The notes beneath the pieces were generated by a model, which was not told the origin of the DNA, made no database searches, and worked only from the letters and a program-made list of their open reading frames with translations. Shown one piece after another: positions 10,782 through 21,850 of a DNA stretch of 64,000 nt (position 1 is the first letter of the stretch; the number at the start of each line of letters is the position of its first letter). The stretch covers positions 1-64,000 of the forward strand of contig JAJYDT010000002.1 in the NCBI GenBank assembly GCA_021777335.1, read 5' to 3'. This stretch comes from Pseudomonadota bacterium (GTDB lineage Bacteria; Pseudomonadota; Gammaproteobacteria; Acidiferrobacterales; Acidiferrobacteraceae). Made by a program: the position numbers and the translations under genes.

Positions 10782-11780
10782 TCAGGAACAAAACCGCAAC
10801 GCCAGCCGCTCGAGTTCTGGCCACACCGCGCCTTCGGCCCTGCCTTTGGCAATCCGGTCGACCCGCGCCGCCTGCTGTAACAGCGTCATCAGCGCGCCGG
10901 CCGAGAGGCGCTTGAGCGCCAGAGATACAACAGGACGGCGCCGACTCCACACCTTCTTTTCCGCGAGGATCCGGTCCAGAGCGACACCTTTTTCCCGTTC
11001 GGTGGCCATCTGCAGCAGCCCACGAATCTCGCGCACAACGGCCCAGAGAATCAGTATGGGCTCGGTTCCCTCGTCGCGCAAGCGGGCAAGAATCCTGAGT
11101 GCCGGGGCCAGCGTCCCGGCCGCACAGGCATCCACCCAGGCATACACGCTGAAACGGCTACCATCCGTGAGCAGATCGTCCAGGTCTTCCTCAGTGACTC
11201 CGCCGTCCCCGCGCAGCACCACGAGCTTGTCGATTTCCTGGGCAAGCGCCAGGAAATTACCCTCCAGGCAATAGGCGAGGCGCTCCACTGCCATCGCGTC
11301 TGGCTTGAGACCCCTGGCCTCCATGCGGGCACGTATCCAGGCGTGTAGTGCCCGGCCCTCAGGCCGATCGACCCCCACGACGAGCCCGTGATGCTCGAAT
11401 GCCCTGGCCCACGCGCTCTCAAAAACCGAGCGTTCAAGTCCGATCGCGATCACGAGAAGCAGGGCATGAGGGGCAGGCGCCTCGCAAAGCTGCTCGAGGA
11501 TCTCACCACCCACGGCACCTACCCGGCCTCCGTGAAAACGCAGCTCATGGAGTGTCCTCGGGCTAAACAGCGAAGGGGCATGCATCTCGGCATAAAAGGC
11601 TTTCCAGTCGAAGTGCTGGTCAACCGTCGTACGGCGGGACTCCCCGGAACCGGCAAGGACCGCCGCCCGCGCCACGGCAGCCGCTTCCTCGCACAGCAAG
11701 GGATCATCACCCCGGATCAGCATGAGCGGTTCGGCCTTCCTCGCAAGATGCGTCGCCAGGCCCGGTGCGGTAATTTTCAT
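10782..11780 (-). CDS. holA: DNA polymerase III delta subunit
   Basis: 332 residues. Delta is the clamp-opening wrench of the DnaX clamp loader. The opening [22 protein letters not shown] and the degenerate ATPase core without Walker residues are typical, as is the helical C-terminal collar with [18 protein letters not shown]. Length matches E. coli HolA (343). It overlaps lptE by four bases, as in the conserved leuS-lptE-holA order. Confidence 0.93.
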   Translation of the reverse strand: MKITAPGLATHLARKAEPLMLIRGDDPLLCEEAAAVARAAVLAGSGESRRTTVDQHFDWKAFYAEMHAPSLFSPRTLHELRFHGGRVGAVGGEILEQLCEAPAPHALLLVIAIGLERSVFESAWARAFEHHGLVVGVDRPEGRALHAWIRARMEARGLKPDAMAVERLAYCLEGNFLALAQEIDKLVVLRGDGGVTEEDLDDLLTDGSRFSVYAWVDACAAGTLAPALRILARLRDEGTEPILILWAVVREIRGLLQMATEREKGVALDRILAEKKVWSRRRPVVSLALKRLSAGALMTLLQQAARVDRIAKGRAEGAVWPELERLALRFCS

Positions 11781-12298
11781 GGCACCTTGCCAGTGCCAGG
11801 GTGAAACACCGAGAGCTGGAACAGGATCTTCCGTATTGCCTCTTCACGCATCCGACGCTTCAGGTAGCGCTGCTGGCGCGCCTCACCAAGGACATTAACA
11901 GGGCTGAACGTGTATTCGCGCTGCAACCTGACTGTTCGCATCGGAATCACCACCTTGCCTGCGGCGTCCTGCAGCTGGAAGCTGAGCGCATAGTCCAGCA
12001 GGTAGGCGGAGACCCGTCCACTGGGGTCGACGACGAGCACCTGCGGCACGAAGTACTCGTTTTCGACCGTCAGCAGCGGCATGCCGATTCCGGGGCCCAC
12101 GTGCCCGCCGGCGGCGTCCAATGCGCTTCGCATTGCCTTCAGGAGCGGCGGATCCCGCAAGGGTGAACCGGCAACCATGACGTGCAGCGTCGACAGCGAC
12201 GACGGCAGCCGATTGAGGGACGTCGGGAAATGGAAACCACATCCGGCAATCGCAAGCGCGATGCACATGCTCAGGACGATAGCGGCGACACGCCTCAC
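11777..12298 (-). CDS. lptE: LPS-assembly lipoprotein LptE
   Basis: 173 residues with a lipoprotein signal ([20 protein letters not shown]) and lipidation at the Cys of LAIAGC. LptE plugs the LptD outer-membrane translocon that inserts lipopolysaccharide. The mature N-terminus GCGFHFP matches the family's GCGFxLRG pattern. The C-terminal [14 protein letters not shown] corresponds to the final helix. It starts with GTG overlapping the leuS stop (GTGA), giving the classic leuS-lptE-holA coupling. Confidence 0.93.
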   Translation of the reverse strand: MRRVAAIVLSMCIALAIAGCGFHFPTSLNRLPSSLSTLHVMVAGSPLRDPPLLKAMRSALDAAGGHVGPGIGMPLLTVENEYFVPQVLVVDPSGRVSAYLLDYALSFQLQDAAGKVVIPMRTVRLQREYTFSPVNVLGEARQQRYLKRRMREEAIRKILFQLSVFHPGTGKVP

Positions 12299-14754
12299 TG
12301 CTGCACGACTATGTTGATGAGTTTTGAAGGCACGAAGATGAACCGCTTGACGGTCTTTCCCTGCAGATATCGCATGACCTGGGCATCGTTCAATGCGAGG
12401 CTGTGGATCTCATCCTGGTCCGCGTGTGCAGGGACCCGAAGACGGGCACGCAGCTTGCCGTTCACCTGCACGACGATTTCGACAAATTCCTGCAAGAGCG
12501 CTTCTTCATCAACCACCGGCCACATTTCGTCCACAATCGCCCGTTCGTGACCGAGCGCCTTCCAGAGCACGTGGGTGATGTGCGGCGCGATCGGCGACAG
12601 CAGCAGCAGCGCGGTCTCGAGCGCCTTGCGCCTGGCATCGCGCGCCTCCGATGTGCGCTCATCGACGCGTCCGACGGCATTGACGAGCTCCATGACTGCC
12701 GCAACCGCCGTGTTGAACACCTGTCGGCGACCAATATCGTCCGTCACCTTGCTGATTGCTACCTGCGTCTGCCGGCGCAGTTCGCGCACCGACTCACTCT
12801 CGGAGACCCCGTTAACTGCGGCTTCCGGCGTCGGCGCGATACCGGGGTGCACTTCCTCGGCCACGAGGCGCCACAGGCGCTTGAGAAAACGATGGACCCC
12901 GGCCACGCCTTCGTCCGACCACTCGAGGGATTGTTCCGGTGGAGCGGCGAAGATGATGAAGAGACGCGCCGTGTCGGCGCCGTAGGTCGTTACCAGTTCC
13001 TCTGGCGACACGACATTCCCGCGCGATTTCGACATCGCGACACCGCCTTTCTGCACCATACCCTGGACCAGCAGGTTGCTGAACGGCTCGGTCGCCGCAA
13101 TCAGGCCTTCATCTCGCAGCAGCTTGTTGAAGAATCGCGCATAGAGAAGATGGAGGATTGCATGCTCTACCCCACCCACATACTGGTCCACAGGCAACCA
13201 GTAGGCCGCGCGGTCATCGAGCATCGCCTCATGATTGTTCCACGAGGTATAGCGCGCGTAATACCAGGATGACTCGACGAAGGTATCAAAGGTGTCAGTC
13301 TCGCGCTCGGCAGCACCTCCGCATGAAGGACACGGGACGCGGTAGAACTCCGGCATTTCCTTGAGGGGCGAACGTACGCCGTGCACGCCGACTTCCTCTG
13401 GAAGTACCACCGGCAGATCTCGGTCAGGGACGGGCACTGACCCGCAGCGCACGCAGTTGATGATCGGAACCGGCGTGCCCCAGTAGCGCTGCCGGGACAC
13501 ACTCCAGTCATGCAGACGGTAACGCGTGCTCGACGCGCCCCGCCCGACCTCGACCAGCCGCTGGATGATTAGGGCGGCCGCGGCCGATGAGTCCAGTCCG
13601 CTGAATTCGCCTGAGTTGGTCAGGCGGCCCTGACCGGTGAAGGCACCAGCATTCAGGTCCACTACAGTATCGTCGACGGGCGCAATGACCTGCACCACAG
13701 GCAGGCCGTAGACACGCGCGAAGCCCCAGTCACGTTCGTCGTGCGCAGGCACCGACATGACCGCCCCTTCGCCGTAACCCATCAACACGAAGTTTGCGGC
13801 CCATACCGGGAGCACATCGCCGGTCAGCGGATGGGTTGCGCGCACCCCGGTGTCGACCCCGAGCTTCTCGGCCGCACCCACCGGTTCAGCCGGTGCGGCA
13901 CGCACCTTTTCGAGGAATGCGGCCACCTCCGGGCGACTGCGCGCCGCCTCAAGCGCCAGCGGATGCTCGGCGGCGATCGCCAGGTAGGTGACACCCATCA
14001 GCGTGTCGGGCCGGGTGGTGAACACCTTGAGCGGGGCTCGACCCGCGATTTCGAAGGTGATATCCGCACCTTCGGAACGGCCGATCCAGTTGCGCTGCAT
14101 TGTGCGCACCCGTTCCGGCCAGCCGGGAAGGCGCTCCAGTTCGGCGATCAGCTCATCGGCATAGGCTGTAATGCGCAGAAACCATTGCGCGATCTCCTTG
14201 CGCTCGATGGCCGCGCCACAGCGCCAGCACCGGCCATCGACCACCTGTTCGTTCGCAAGTACCGTCTGATCCGTCGGGCACCAGTTCACGGGTGCGGTCC
14301 TTTTATAGGCAAGCCCCTTCTTGACGAGACGCGTGAACAACCACTGCTCCCACCGGTAATAGTCAGGCCGTGAGGTCGTGATCTCGCGATCCCAATCGTA
14401 GCCGAGACCCAGTCCCTTGAGCTGGTCGCGCATGGCATCGATGTTCTGGTAGGTCCAGCGTCCCGGGGCAATGCCGTGCTTGATGGCGGCATTCTCGGCG
14501 GGCAGGCCGAATGCGTCCCATCCCATGGGGTGCAGCACGTTGCGACCAAGCATTCGCTGGAAACGCGCGATTACATCCCCGATCGTATAGACCCGGACAT
14601 GACCCATGTGGAGCCGCCCGGATGGATAGGGAAACATGGTCAGACAGTAGAACTTCGCGCGCGCGGGGTCTTCAACCGCCCTGAACGTCCGGGCGCGATC
14701 CCAGTATGCCTGGGCCTCGCGCTCCACCTCTTCAAACTGATAGCGGTCGTCCAT
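12295..14754 (-). CDS. leuS: Leucyl-tRNA synthetase
   Basis: 819 residues from the ATG at 14754 ([11 protein letters not shown]), which aligns with known LeuS N-termini; the frame is open further upstream to 14829. Class I synthetase: HIGH motif as [21 protein letters not shown] as MSKSRGN, and a large CP1 editing domain with the threonine-rich stretch [14 protein letters not shown] that clears mischarged tRNA. A zinc-binding pair CWRCG is present. First of the leuS-lptE-holA run. The ribosome-binding site ahead of 14754 is weak. Confidence 0.95.
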   Translation of the reverse strand: MDDRYQFEEVEREAQAYWDRARTFRAVEDPARAKFYCLTMFPYPSGRLHMGHVRVYTIGDVIARFQRMLGRNVLHPMGWDAFGLPAENAAIKHGIAPGRWTYQNIDAMRDQLKGLGLGYDWDREITTSRPDYYRWEQWLFTRLVKKGLAYKRTAPVNWCPTDQTVLANEQVVDGRCWRCGAAIERKEIAQWFLRITAYADELIAELERLPGWPERVRTMQRNWIGRSEGADITFEIAGRAPLKVFTTRPDTLMGVTYLAIAAEHPLALEAARSRPEVAAFLEKVRAAPAEPVGAAEKLGVDTGVRATHPLTGDVLPVWAANFVLMGYGEGAVMSVPAHDERDWGFARVYGLPVVQVIAPVDDTVVDLNAGAFTGQGRLTNSGEFSGLDSSAAAALIIQRLVEVGRGASSTRYRLHDWSVSRQRYWGTPVPIINCVRCGSVPVPDRDLPVVLPEEVGVHGVRSPLKEMPEFYRVPCPSCGGAAERETDTFDTFVESSWYYARYTSWNNHEAMLDDRAAYWLPVDQYVGGVEHAILHLLYARFFNKLLRDEGLIAATEPFSNLLVQGMVQKGGVAMSKSRGNVVSPEELVTTYGADTARLFIIFAAPPEQSLEWSDEGVAGVHRFLKRLWRLVAEEVHPGIAPTPEAAVNGVSESESVRELRRQTQVAISKVTDDIGRRQVFNTAVAAVMELVNAVGRVDERTSEARDARRKALETALLLLSPIAPHITHVLWKALGHERAIVDEMWPVVDEEALLQEFVEIVVQVNGKLRARLRVPAHADQDEIHSLALNDAQVMRYLQGKTVKRFIFVPSKLINIVVQQ

Positions 14755-14840
14755 CTGCTGAGTGGTTGACGGAAAAACAGAGGGAGAAGCCTGACACACT
14801 ACAGCGGCGGCTGGCAACCGCCAGGGCAAATCAGGTCAAA

Positions 14841-15323
14841 TCAGTGCGTGCCCTGGCACCGATCGCGGTCCGCTTCCGGATCCGGCCCTTTGACAGCATG
14901 GCGGGTCACATAGGAGGCGACAAAAAACTTCAGGGGCGGTGACCCGTCAAGGTTTATGCCGATCCGCCGGCCTTCTTCGAGCGTGCGCGGCGCGTCCCAC
15001 CCCTGGTCTGCGGCCATCTTCATAAGATACATTGCGGCCGCACGCGTCCCCACGCCGCAGTGGAGCAGAAATGGGCCGGGGCGCACCTCCGCTTCCCGCC
15101 GGAACTGGTCCACCTCGTCGTCCGAGAGCGCCTGGAGACGAATGGGGATATTGACGTAGTCAAGCCCTTGGCGAGTCACTGCGGGACCATTCGGCACGCG
15201 CGTCTCGGAGGGGTGGCGAAAATCGAACACCGTACGCACACCCTCAGCCTTCATATGCGCAAGATCCGGCTCCGTCGGCTGCGGACCGATGTAAAAATCA
15301 TTACTCAGTTTGGAGATCTGCAT
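14841..15323 (-). CDS. DUF442/TIGR01244 phosphatase-like protein (beta-lactamase hydrolase-like domain)
   Basis: 160 residues. The fold is dual-specificity-phosphatase-like: opening ISKLSNDFYIGPQPTEPDLAHMKAEG, then VFDFRHPSE and the P-loop-like HCGVGTRAA (Cys followed by Arg five residues later). This matches the DUF442 domain often fused to, or encoded beside, ETHE1-type hydrolases in sulfide-responsive operons (Blh, BigR regulon). It lies 15 bases downstream of the sulfur dioxygenase gene, same strand, so one operon. Its biochemical reaction is not settled; a role in persulfide or thiosulfate chemistry is inference. Confidence 0.85.
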   Translation of the reverse strand: MQISKLSNDFYIGPQPTEPDLAHMKAEGVRTVFDFRHPSETRVPNGPAVTRQGLDYVNIPIRLQALSDDEVDQFRREAEVRPGPFLLHCGVGTRAAAMYLMKMAADQGWDAPRTLEEGRRIGINLDGSPPLKFFVASYVTRHAVKGPDPEADRDRCQGTH

Positions 15324-15338
15324 AACACCTCTATGGGC

Positions 15339-16094
15339 CTAGCCCTGGGGACTCTGGTTCATCCTGTCACAATAGTCCTGCAGCATGTCGGGAAGATAGG
15401 GCGGACATACCCCGCACCCTTCGTTGCCTGGCAGCGCGTAATCAATAAATTTCGGATAGGCAAGCTTCAGCTCGCGCATGATCCCGGTGAATTCCTCGAG
15501 ACTTTTCTGTCCACCCAATCGCGGATTCCGGGCACGTTCCTGGCCGATGGTTGATACGTGCCGACCCTGGTAATCATGCGCAGGGTAGACCAGATGATCC
15601 TCTGGCAGGGTGAACAGCTTTTCGTGGATACTCCGGTAGAGGGTAGCCGCATCACCCCCCTGGAAATCCGTGCGCCCGCACCCGTCGATCAGCAGCGCAT
15701 CACCGGTGAACACGCGGTCATCGACAAGATAAGAGAAATGCGACGCAGTGTGTCCGGGCGTGTACAACGGCATCAGTCGAATTTCACCTACCTCAAGCGG
15801 GCAGTTCTCCTCGATGCCAACATCGGTGCAGGATAGCCCGTCCATGGCGGCATTCGCGATCCTGCTGCCCGCCTCTTTCTTGAGCCGCTGCGCCGCCGTG
15901 ATATGGTCCGCATGGATATGTGTGTCGACGGTGTAGGCAAGTCGCAGGCCGAGCGAACGCACCACGGCAAGATCACGCTCCCATACTGACACCACGGGAT
16001 CAATCAGCAGCGCCTGTTTTGTCTCCTCGCAACCGACGAGGTAGGTGTAAGCGCTTGATACCGGCTCAAACAGTTGTCGGAAAATCATTACCAA
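15339..16094 (-). CDS. ETHE1-like persulfide (sulfur) dioxygenase
   Basis: 251-residue metallo-beta-lactamase-fold enzyme that oxidises glutathione persulfide to sulfite with O2. The iron ligand motif is DTHIHADHITAAQ, with further histidines in TPGHTASHFSY and the HDYQGR segment. DALLIDGCGRTDFQGGDA is the ETHE1 hallmark that separates it from glyoxalase II. Opening residues MIFRQLFEPVSSAYTYLV are typical; the start may be the Met two residues in. It leads the two-gene sulfur unit. This indicates that the organism deals with sulfane sulfur, either as detoxification or as part of sulfur oxidation. Confidence 0.92.
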   Translation of the reverse strand: MVMIFRQLFEPVSSAYTYLVGCEETKQALLIDPVVSVWERDLAVVRSLGLRLAYTVDTHIHADHITAAQRLKKEAGSRIANAAMDGLSCTDVGIEENCPLEVGEIRLMPLYTPGHTASHFSYLVDDRVFTGDALLIDGCGRTDFQGGDAATLYRSIHEKLFTLPEDHLVYPAHDYQGRHVSTIGQERARNPRLGGQKSLEEFTGIMRELKLAYPKFIDYALPGNEGCGVCPPYLPDMLQDYCDRMNQSPQG

Positions 16095-16577
16095 TGCCTC
16101 GACGCCTTTGCCCTAGTACTCTAGATGGAGGCGGCGTCGTTATCCTTCAAGCAGACGCGACATCATGCCCAGCCTCAGGGGGACGCTTCCGGATCGCAGG
16201 ATCCGATACCGGCCACCGTGAGCGGAATATCGGCCATTCCCTGATGTCCGGCTTTGCCCCGGAAGCCCGGATTTTCCGCGTGAGCCCTGAAAGTGGGTAA
16301 AATCAACGAATGGTGCCCGTGGAGTCCATGAGAATAGAGCTTTGCAATGGATGCGGTTTAGTTCCTGACGGAAAATCCGGGTTTTATGGGGTATTTCGCG
16401 GAGGGATCCCCCGGCGATGGCGCGCCCGGACGCCGAGGAGCAACCGGAAGCCGAAGGGCCTTGCCCCTGCGGACTCGTACGTACAGGCGTATGGCGCATC
16501 ACGCGGCCCGATTCCCTCGGACCACGGATTGGTCAAGGCTTACGTAACCGCCCAGATGCTTCCGGATCAGGGATGTT
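16095..16577. other. Non-coding or unrecognised stretch between lnt and the sulfur dioxygenase gene
   Basis: 483 bases between the lnt stop and the sulfur dioxygenase start, both genes leftward. Short open frames on both strands here carry no recognisable motif, and their base pattern does not continue into a known protein. The part near 16095-16150 must hold the promoter of the dioxygenase unit, but I cannot point to convincing -35/-10 boxes. No stable terminator hairpin with a T tract is evident. Confidence 0.5.
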
Positions 16578-18089
16578 TCACCCCGCGGTCTTCGATCGCC
16601 TCACTGGCCAGCGCGTCCGTGCCAGCAGCACTGTCAATATCGACAGCGCGACTGTAGGGCCACTGCCGAAACGAACATACGGGGTCTTGCCCGAATAAGG
16701 TTGTACCGATGCCGAGAGGACTGCGGGCTTGAAGGACGGCAGACGTTTGAGCACCCGTCCATTCTTGTCGATCACTGCCGTTACCCCATCGTTGGTATCC
16801 GAAAGCATGAAGCGACCGTTCTCGATCGCCCGCATGCGCGCGATCTGGAGATGCTGGTAGCGCGCAACGGAGTGCCCATACCAGCCATCGTCGCTTACGT
16901 TCACAAGCACGGTTGCGGCGGGCAGCAGACGCCTGACATCCCTGCCAAAGACATCCTCATAGCAGATCGAAACGCCAAGTTCCTGACCATCCGCCGGCAG
17001 TGGCGCCTCGGTGCCGTGCCAGGCATTCAGACCAGACATCGGGATATGCAGATAATCCAGCAGTGGGGAAAGAACATGCGGCCAGGGCAGATACTCGCCA
17101 AATGGCACCAGATGCCGTTTGCGGTACAGGCGCAACCGATGGCCGGTTCTGATTGAGGCCACCGCGTTGTACGCACGCGCACCGCGATCCTCGATGAGGC
17201 CGACCAGGAGATCCATGTGGTGCCGCGCCGCGAAGCGACGCAGCTTCGGAATGACCTTTGGTTCAAGTACGCTGAGATACTCCGGTATCGCGGTCTCGGG
17301 CCATATCGCCACGCGCGTGCCGGGCACGGCGCGCGCTGTGAGACGGAGATAGCGATCAACGATGTGCCCAAGCTCTCCGGGTCCCCACTTCAGGCTGTCG
17401 GAGACGTCGCCCTGGACAAGCGCGACCCGAATCGGCGTGCCAGTCGGACGTACCCACGAGATACGTGATCCAGCAAACGCTCCGATAAAAATCACCACCG
17501 TCACCGCCACCGCGAATGCGGCCGTCCGGCGACGCATCTCCAGCACCGCCCCGGCAAGTAACGAGCCGATCAGTGCGACCGCGAAGCTCACAGCGTAGAC
17601 CCCGCCGTAGACGCCGAAACTGCCGAGTATGTGCCCGGTCTGACTGTATCCGAAACTGAGCCAGGGAAATCCCGTGAACAGCCGGCCGCGCAGCCACTCG
17701 CCGATGACCCATAGTGCCGGGATTCCCAGTGTGGCACGCATTCCGCGTGGCGGCAGCAGCCTGGCTGAGAGATAGCCGATGACTGCCGGAAAGAGCGCGA
17801 GAAACATCACAAACAGCACCACCAGCACAATGGCGAGCATGCGATCCATGTCGCCAAAACGGTGCAGGCTGATATAGACCCAAGACACACCGATCCCGAA
17901 CATGCCGAGTCCGAATAGGAATCCGCAGAGCGCGCGGGCACGGGCGGTGTGTGCGATCCTCCATGAGCCGAACAGGCCGGCGGCACAGAGGATCATGAGC
18001 GGAGCCGCCGTAAACGGGGAAAACGCAAAAGGCGCAAGCACGCCTGCCGTGGTTGCAAGCAGCAGATCGGTCCTTGGTAACCGCACCAA
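16578..18089 (-). CDS. lnt: Apolipoprotein N-acyltransferase
   Basis: 503 residues. Lnt adds the third acyl chain to the N-terminal Cys of lipoproteins in the inner membrane. Membrane helices fill residues 1-215, and a periplasmic nitrilase-like domain follows with its catalytic Glu (AIWPETAIPEY), Lys (YRKRHLVPFGEYLPW) and Cys (LGVSICYEDVFG). It begins with TTG or the adjacent GTG (18089/18086), four bases after the corC stop. The lnt-corC-ybeY-phoH-miaB run is the usual one and supplies the acylation step needed by the many lipoproteins in this window. Confidence 0.95.
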   Translation of the reverse strand: MVRLPRTDLLLATTAGVLAPFAFSPFTAAPLMILCAAGLFGSWRIAHTARARALCGFLFGLGMFGIGVSWVYISLHRFGDMDRMLAIVLVVLFVMFLALFPAVIGYLSARLLPPRGMRATLGIPALWVIGEWLRGRLFTGFPWLSFGYSQTGHILGSFGVYGGVYAVSFAVALIGSLLAGAVLEMRRRTAAFAVAVTVVIFIGAFAGSRISWVRPTGTPIRVALVQGDVSDSLKWGPGELGHIVDRYLRLTARAVPGTRVAIWPETAIPEYLSVLEPKVIPKLRRFAARHHMDLLVGLIEDRGARAYNAVASIRTGHRLRLYRKRHLVPFGEYLPWPHVLSPLLDYLHIPMSGLNAWHGTEAPLPADGQELGVSICYEDVFGRDVRRLLPAATVLVNVSDDGWYGHSVARYQHLQIARMRAIENGRFMLSDTNDGVTAVIDKNGRVLKRLPSFKPAVLSASVQPYSGKTPYVRFGSGPTVALSILTVLLARTRWPVRRSKTAG

Positions 18090-18092
18090 GCG

Positions 18093-18956
18093 TTACTCGG
18101 GCGCGCCGGCCCGCACGACGGGAACGATCTTTATCAAATGGACGCGCCGGCTATCGGCACGCAGCACTTCAAACCGCAGGCTGCCGATCTCCACCTTGTC
18201 GCCCCGTTTTGGCAGATGCCCAAGGGTGGTCACGACAAGGCCACCGATCGTATCCACCTCCTCGTCACTGAACGTGGTGTTGAAATACGCGTTGAAATCA
18301 TCAATCGGTGTAAGCGCCTTCGCTACGAACTCATGCTCGCCGCGCTGCATGATCATGACGTTGTCCGTGTCGAAGTCAAACTCATCCTCGATCTCCCCCA
18401 CGATCTGCTCAAGGACATCTTCGATGGTCACAAGCCCTGCCACACCGCCATACTCGTCGACGACGATCGCCATATGGTTCCTGCTCGCGCGGAACTCCTT
18501 GAGCAGCACGTTGAGCCGCTTGCTCTCGGGGACAAACACGGCAGGCCGCAGCATGTCGTAGATGTTGAAACGATCGCGTTGTTCCGCATCGAAGTAACGC
18601 AACAGGTCCTTTGCCAGCAGAATCCCGATGATCTTGTCCTTGTCGCCGTCAATCATCGGAAAACGCGAGTGGCCGGTCCGGATCACGAGCGGAAGGTATG
18701 TGTCCACCGACTCGTTCTTGTCGGTAACCTCCATCTGCGCCCGCGGTACCATGATGTCCCTGACCTGCATCTCGGACACCTGGAACACCCCTTCAATCAT
18801 GTCGAGCGCGTCGCGGTCTATCAGACCCCGCTTCTGGGCACCGCGCAGTATCTCGGCAAGTTCCCTGCGGTCGTGCGGCTCGCCAAGCAGAGCCTGGCCC
18901 AGCCGATCGAGAATGGATCGGGCCCAGAGGTGGCCATTTCGTTCATCCTGTACCAT
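18093..18956 (-). CDS. corC: CorC/HlyC family CBS-domain protein
   Basis: 287 residues: two CBS domains (from about VRDIMVPRAQMEV to the LVTIEDVLEQIVGEIEDE segment) followed by the CorC_HlyC domain. This soluble short form (YbeX type) is linked to magnesium or cobalt efflux and, in E. coli, to ribosome quality together with YbeY. It lies seven bases beyond the ybeY stop in the same transcript. Confidence 0.93.
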   Translation of the reverse strand: MVQDERNGHLWARSILDRLGQALLGEPHDRRELAEILRGAQKRGLIDRDALDMIEGVFQVSEMQVRDIMVPRAQMEVTDKNESVDTYLPLVIRTGHSRFPMIDGDKDKIIGILLAKDLLRYFDAEQRDRFNIYDMLRPAVFVPESKRLNVLLKEFRASRNHMAIVVDEYGGVAGLVTIEDVLEQIVGEIEDEFDFDTDNVMIMQRGEHEFVAKALTPIDDFNAYFNTTFSDEEVDTIGGLVVTTLGHLPKRGDKVEIGSLRFEVLRADSRRVHLIKIVPVVRAGAPE

Positions 18957-18962
18957 CAGTTT

Positions 18963-19415
18963 TTATTCGTAAGGGTTGCCGAAACCAATCCTGCGCAGTG
19001 CACACGTCTCAAGCGCTTCCATAACAGCCGCCTGGTCCGGCGTTTCATGATCATGTCCGCAGAGGTGCATTATAGCGTGTACGACCATATGCGCCCAATG
19101 AGCACTCTCGGTCTTCCCTTGATCTCTGGCCTCACATTGCACCACGGGAGCGCAGATGACGATGTCCCCGAGCAGCCGTGATGGATCCCTTTGATTGTCG
19201 TACGAGAACGACAGCACATTGGTCGCACCCTGCTTGCGCCGAAAGCGCTCATTGAGCGCTCCGCTCTCAGCGGCTCCCACGACACGCACAGTAAGCTCGC
19301 AATACTTCACGCCGTCGAGCACTGCAACAGCCGCCAGCACCCATCTTCTGAATGATGACCGTCTGGGGGCCAGTGACGCATCGACCGCATATTGGACCGC
19401 GATGTGGCAGTCCAT
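18963..19415 (-). CDS. ybeY: Endoribonuclease YbeY
   Basis: 150 residues. YbeY is a zinc-dependent RNase needed for 16S rRNA 3' maturation and late 70S quality control. The zinc motif appears as HAIMHLCGHDH, where most members read HGxLHLxGYDH; the three His ligands are kept. The upstream NVLSFSYDN matches the family's TDVLSFP segment loosely. Its ATG shares one base with the phoH stop (TGATG). Confidence 0.94.
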   Translation of the reverse strand: MDCHIAVQYAVDASLAPRRSSFRRWVLAAVAVLDGVKYCELTVRVVGAAESGALNERFRRKQGATNVLSFSYDNQRDPSRLLGDIVICAPVVQCEARDQGKTESAHWAHMVVHAIMHLCGHDHETPDQAAVMEALETCALRRIGFGNPYE

Positions 19416-20389
19416 CAGATGCCGTCTTGCCCTCTCAAGGGCCGCTCGTAGGCGGCGACGATGCGCTGGACCAACGGGTGTCGCACGATATCCGCCTCGT
19501 CGAAGTACATGAAGGCGATCGCGTCGATTCCGGAAAGCACCTCGGACGCGTGCCGCAGTCCCGAAACCTGTCCCTTCGGCAGGTCAGTCTGGGTCACGTC
19601 TCCCGTGACCACGATGGTCGACCGGTAGCCGATGCGCGTGAGAAACATCTTCATCTGCGCCACGGTCGTATTCTGGGCCTCATCGAGAATGATGAAGGAT
19701 CCGGTCAGCGTCCGTCCACGCATGTAGGCGAGCGGCGCCAGCTCGATCACGCCCTTGTCGATCAGCCGGGCGACACGGTCCGCCCCCAGCATCTCGTTCA
19801 ACGCGTCATACAGCGGCCGCAGATAGGGGTCGACCTTCTGGCCGAGGTCACCAGGCAGAAACCCGAGGCTTTCTCCCGCCTCGACTGCCGGACGCACCAG
19901 AACGATGCGTCCGACCTGGTCGCGCTCGAGCGCATCCACCGCGCATGCCACCGCAAGCCAGGTCTTGCCGGTACCGGCGGGGCCGATGCCGAACGTGACG
20001 TCGTGGGACTGTATGTCCCGCACGTACCGCGTCTGCGCCTGCGTCTTGGGTCGAAAATCGCACTTTGGCAGGCGCAGATCCAGCGGGGTCTCCGCGCCCG
20101 GGGACCGCCCCGGCTCATTGAACCGGCGCAACACAAGGTCAACGCTCTCAGCCGTAAGTGATGCTCCGTCTTTCGTGGTCCGGTAAAGTTCCTTCAGGAT
20201 TTCGCGCGCACGTTCCACAACCCGCGACTGTCCGCTGATGCTGAACACATTGCCGCGGCTCGCAATGCTCACACCGAGGCCCCGCTCAACCTGGCGCAGA
20301 TGCTGATCGAGGCGCCCGCAGAGACTCGCAAGACGGCTGTTGTCAGCAGGATCGAGGCGGAGGCGGACCCGTTTTGCAGCAGCGCTCAA
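19415..20389 (-). CDS. phoH: PhoH-like ATPase (YbeZ)
   Basis: 324 residues. Walker A is [12 protein letters not shown] and Walker B is [12 protein letters not shown]; the intermediate [10 protein letters not shown] is typical of PhoH family proteins. YbeZ is a predicted RNA helicase/NTPase that partners YbeY in ribosome maturation. An N-terminal KH-like region precedes the ATPase. It overlaps miaB by four bases and ybeY by one, so three genes are coupled. Confidence 0.94.
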   Translation of the reverse strand: MSAAAKRVRLRLDPADNSRLASLCGRLDQHLRQVERGLGVSIASRGNVFSISGQSRVVERAREILKELYRTTKDGASLTAESVDLVLRRFNEPGRSPGAETPLDLRLPKCDFRPKTQAQTRYVRDIQSHDVTFGIGPAGTGKTWLAVACAVDALERDQVGRIVLVRPAVEAGESLGFLPGDLGQKVDPYLRPLYDALNEMLGADRVARLIDKGVIELAPLAYMRGRTLTGSFIILDEAQNTTVAQMKMFLTRIGYRSTIVVTGDVTQTDLPKGQVSGLRHASEVLSGIDAIAFMYFDEADIVRHPLVQRIVAAYERPLRGQDGI

Positions 20390-21768
20390 TCCCGCCCCGC
20401 GTCCTTTTCGCAGCGCGTGTCCGCGGTGCCCGCGGCACCGGACACGAAGGTGCCACGCAGCGAGTTGGCCAGAACGTCTGTCACCATGACATCGACGAAC
20501 TGGCCAACAAGAGACAGGTCAGAGGAGGCAAAATTGACCATGCGATTATTCTCCGTCCGCCCGCACAGGTTTCCGTCATGGCGACGCGCCGGCCCCTCGA
20601 CGAGGATACGCTGGCGTGTTCCCACCATGGCACGGCTGATCGCGGCGCCTTGCGCGGCAATGACCGCCTGCAAACGCTCGAGCCGTTCAAGCTTGACCTC
20701 GCGCGGCGTGTCGTCCACGAATTCAGCCGCCGGTGTTCCGGCACGCGCACTGTAGAGGAAGCTGAACGAGTAGTCGAAACCCACGTCTTTGACAAACGCC
20801 AGGGTGTCGGAGAAATCGCGGTCAGATTCTCCGGGAAAACTGACGATGAAATCCGACGATACGGAAATCTGCGGGCAGGCAGCGCGCAGCCTGGCAATAA
20901 TCATGCGGTATCCGTCCACCGTGTAACCTCGTTTCATGGCCGCCAGCACGCGATCCGAGCCACTCTGTACCGGGAGATGCGCATGAGCCGCGAGCTTCGG
21001 AAGATCGGCATGCGCTTCGATCAAGCGGTCCGAGAACTCGAGCGGATGCGAGGTGGTATAGCGAATCCGATCGATACCGTCGATCTCTGAAATATAGGAC
21101 AGAAGTCCGGCAAAATCCGTCATGGCGCCGTCATGACGCTGTCCACGATAGGCATTGACGTTCTGGCCCAGCAGGACCAGCTCGCGCACACCGCGTTCTG
21201 CAAGGTGTACCGCCTCCGCGATGACGTCGTCAAACGGACGATTGACTTCCTGCCCGCGGGTATAGGGGACCACACAGAAACTGCAGAATTTGCTGCAACC
21301 TTCCATGATCGAGAGGAACGCGCGCGGGCCACGCACAGAGGGCTCCGGCAGACAGTCGAATTTCTCGATCTCCGGGAACGACACATCGATACACGGCGTT
21401 CCGGAACCCGCAGTTGCGAGCATATCGGGAACACGGTGCAGGGTCTGGGGACCAAACACGAGATCCACGAACGGGGCCCGTAACCGCAACTGATCGCCTT
21501 CCTGGCTCGCGACGCAGCCACCCACCCCGATCAGCACTTCGGGCCGCTGCATCTTGATTTCACGCCAGCGGCCAAGCTCTGAGAACACCTTCTCTTGCGC
21601 CTTCTCGCGGATCGAGCACGTATTGAGCAGGAGCACGTCGGCGTCTTCGGGCGCGTCCGCGCGCTCAAGGCCCTGGCGGTCCACGAGCAGATCGGCCAGA
21701 CGGGACGAGTCGTACTCGTTCATCTGGCAACCGTATGTCTTTATATAAAACCTGCGGCGGCGAGGCAT
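20386..21768 (-). CDS. miaB: tRNA-2-methylthio-N6-dimethylallyladenosine synthase
   Basis: 460 residues. Radical SAM methylthiotransferase acting on i6A37 of tRNAs reading UNN codons. The auxiliary [4Fe-4S] cysteines are in [20 protein letters not shown] and GVGGCVA. The radical SAM motif is [15 protein letters not shown], and a C-terminal TRAM domain includes the [10 protein letters not shown] segment. First gene of the miaB-phoH-ybeY-corC-lnt run. Confidence 0.96.
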   Translation of the reverse strand: MPRRRRFYIKTYGCQMNEYDSSRLADLLVDRQGLERADAPEDADVLLLNTCSIREKAQEKVFSELGRWREIKMQRPEVLIGVGGCVASQEGDQLRLRAPFVDLVFGPQTLHRVPDMLATAGSGTPCIDVSFPEIEKFDCLPEPSVRGPRAFLSIMEGCSKFCSFCVVPYTRGQEVNRPFDDVIAEAVHLAERGVRELVLLGQNVNAYRGQRHDGAMTDFAGLLSYISEIDGIDRIRYTTSHPLEFSDRLIEAHADLPKLAAHAHLPVQSGSDRVLAAMKRGYTVDGYRMIIARLRAACPQISVSSDFIVSFPGESDRDFSDTLAFVKDVGFDYSFSFLYSARAGTPAAEFVDDTPREVKLERLERLQAVIAAQGAAISRAMVGTRQRILVEGPARRHDGNLCGRTENNRMVNFASSDLSLVGQFVDVMVTDVLANSLRGTFVSGAAGTADTRCEKDAGRD

Positions 21769-21850
21769 GGACCGCTTATCATAGCGATTCCGGGGAGATT
21801 ATGCCATGACAGCCTCTGGATCAGGCAGGGCTCCGGCGAGAGGCGCCGCG

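Noticed and set aside
16310-16698. Rightward frames between the sulfur dioxygenase gene and lnt.
   Set aside because: They run into the lnt reading frame on the other strand and show no motif.
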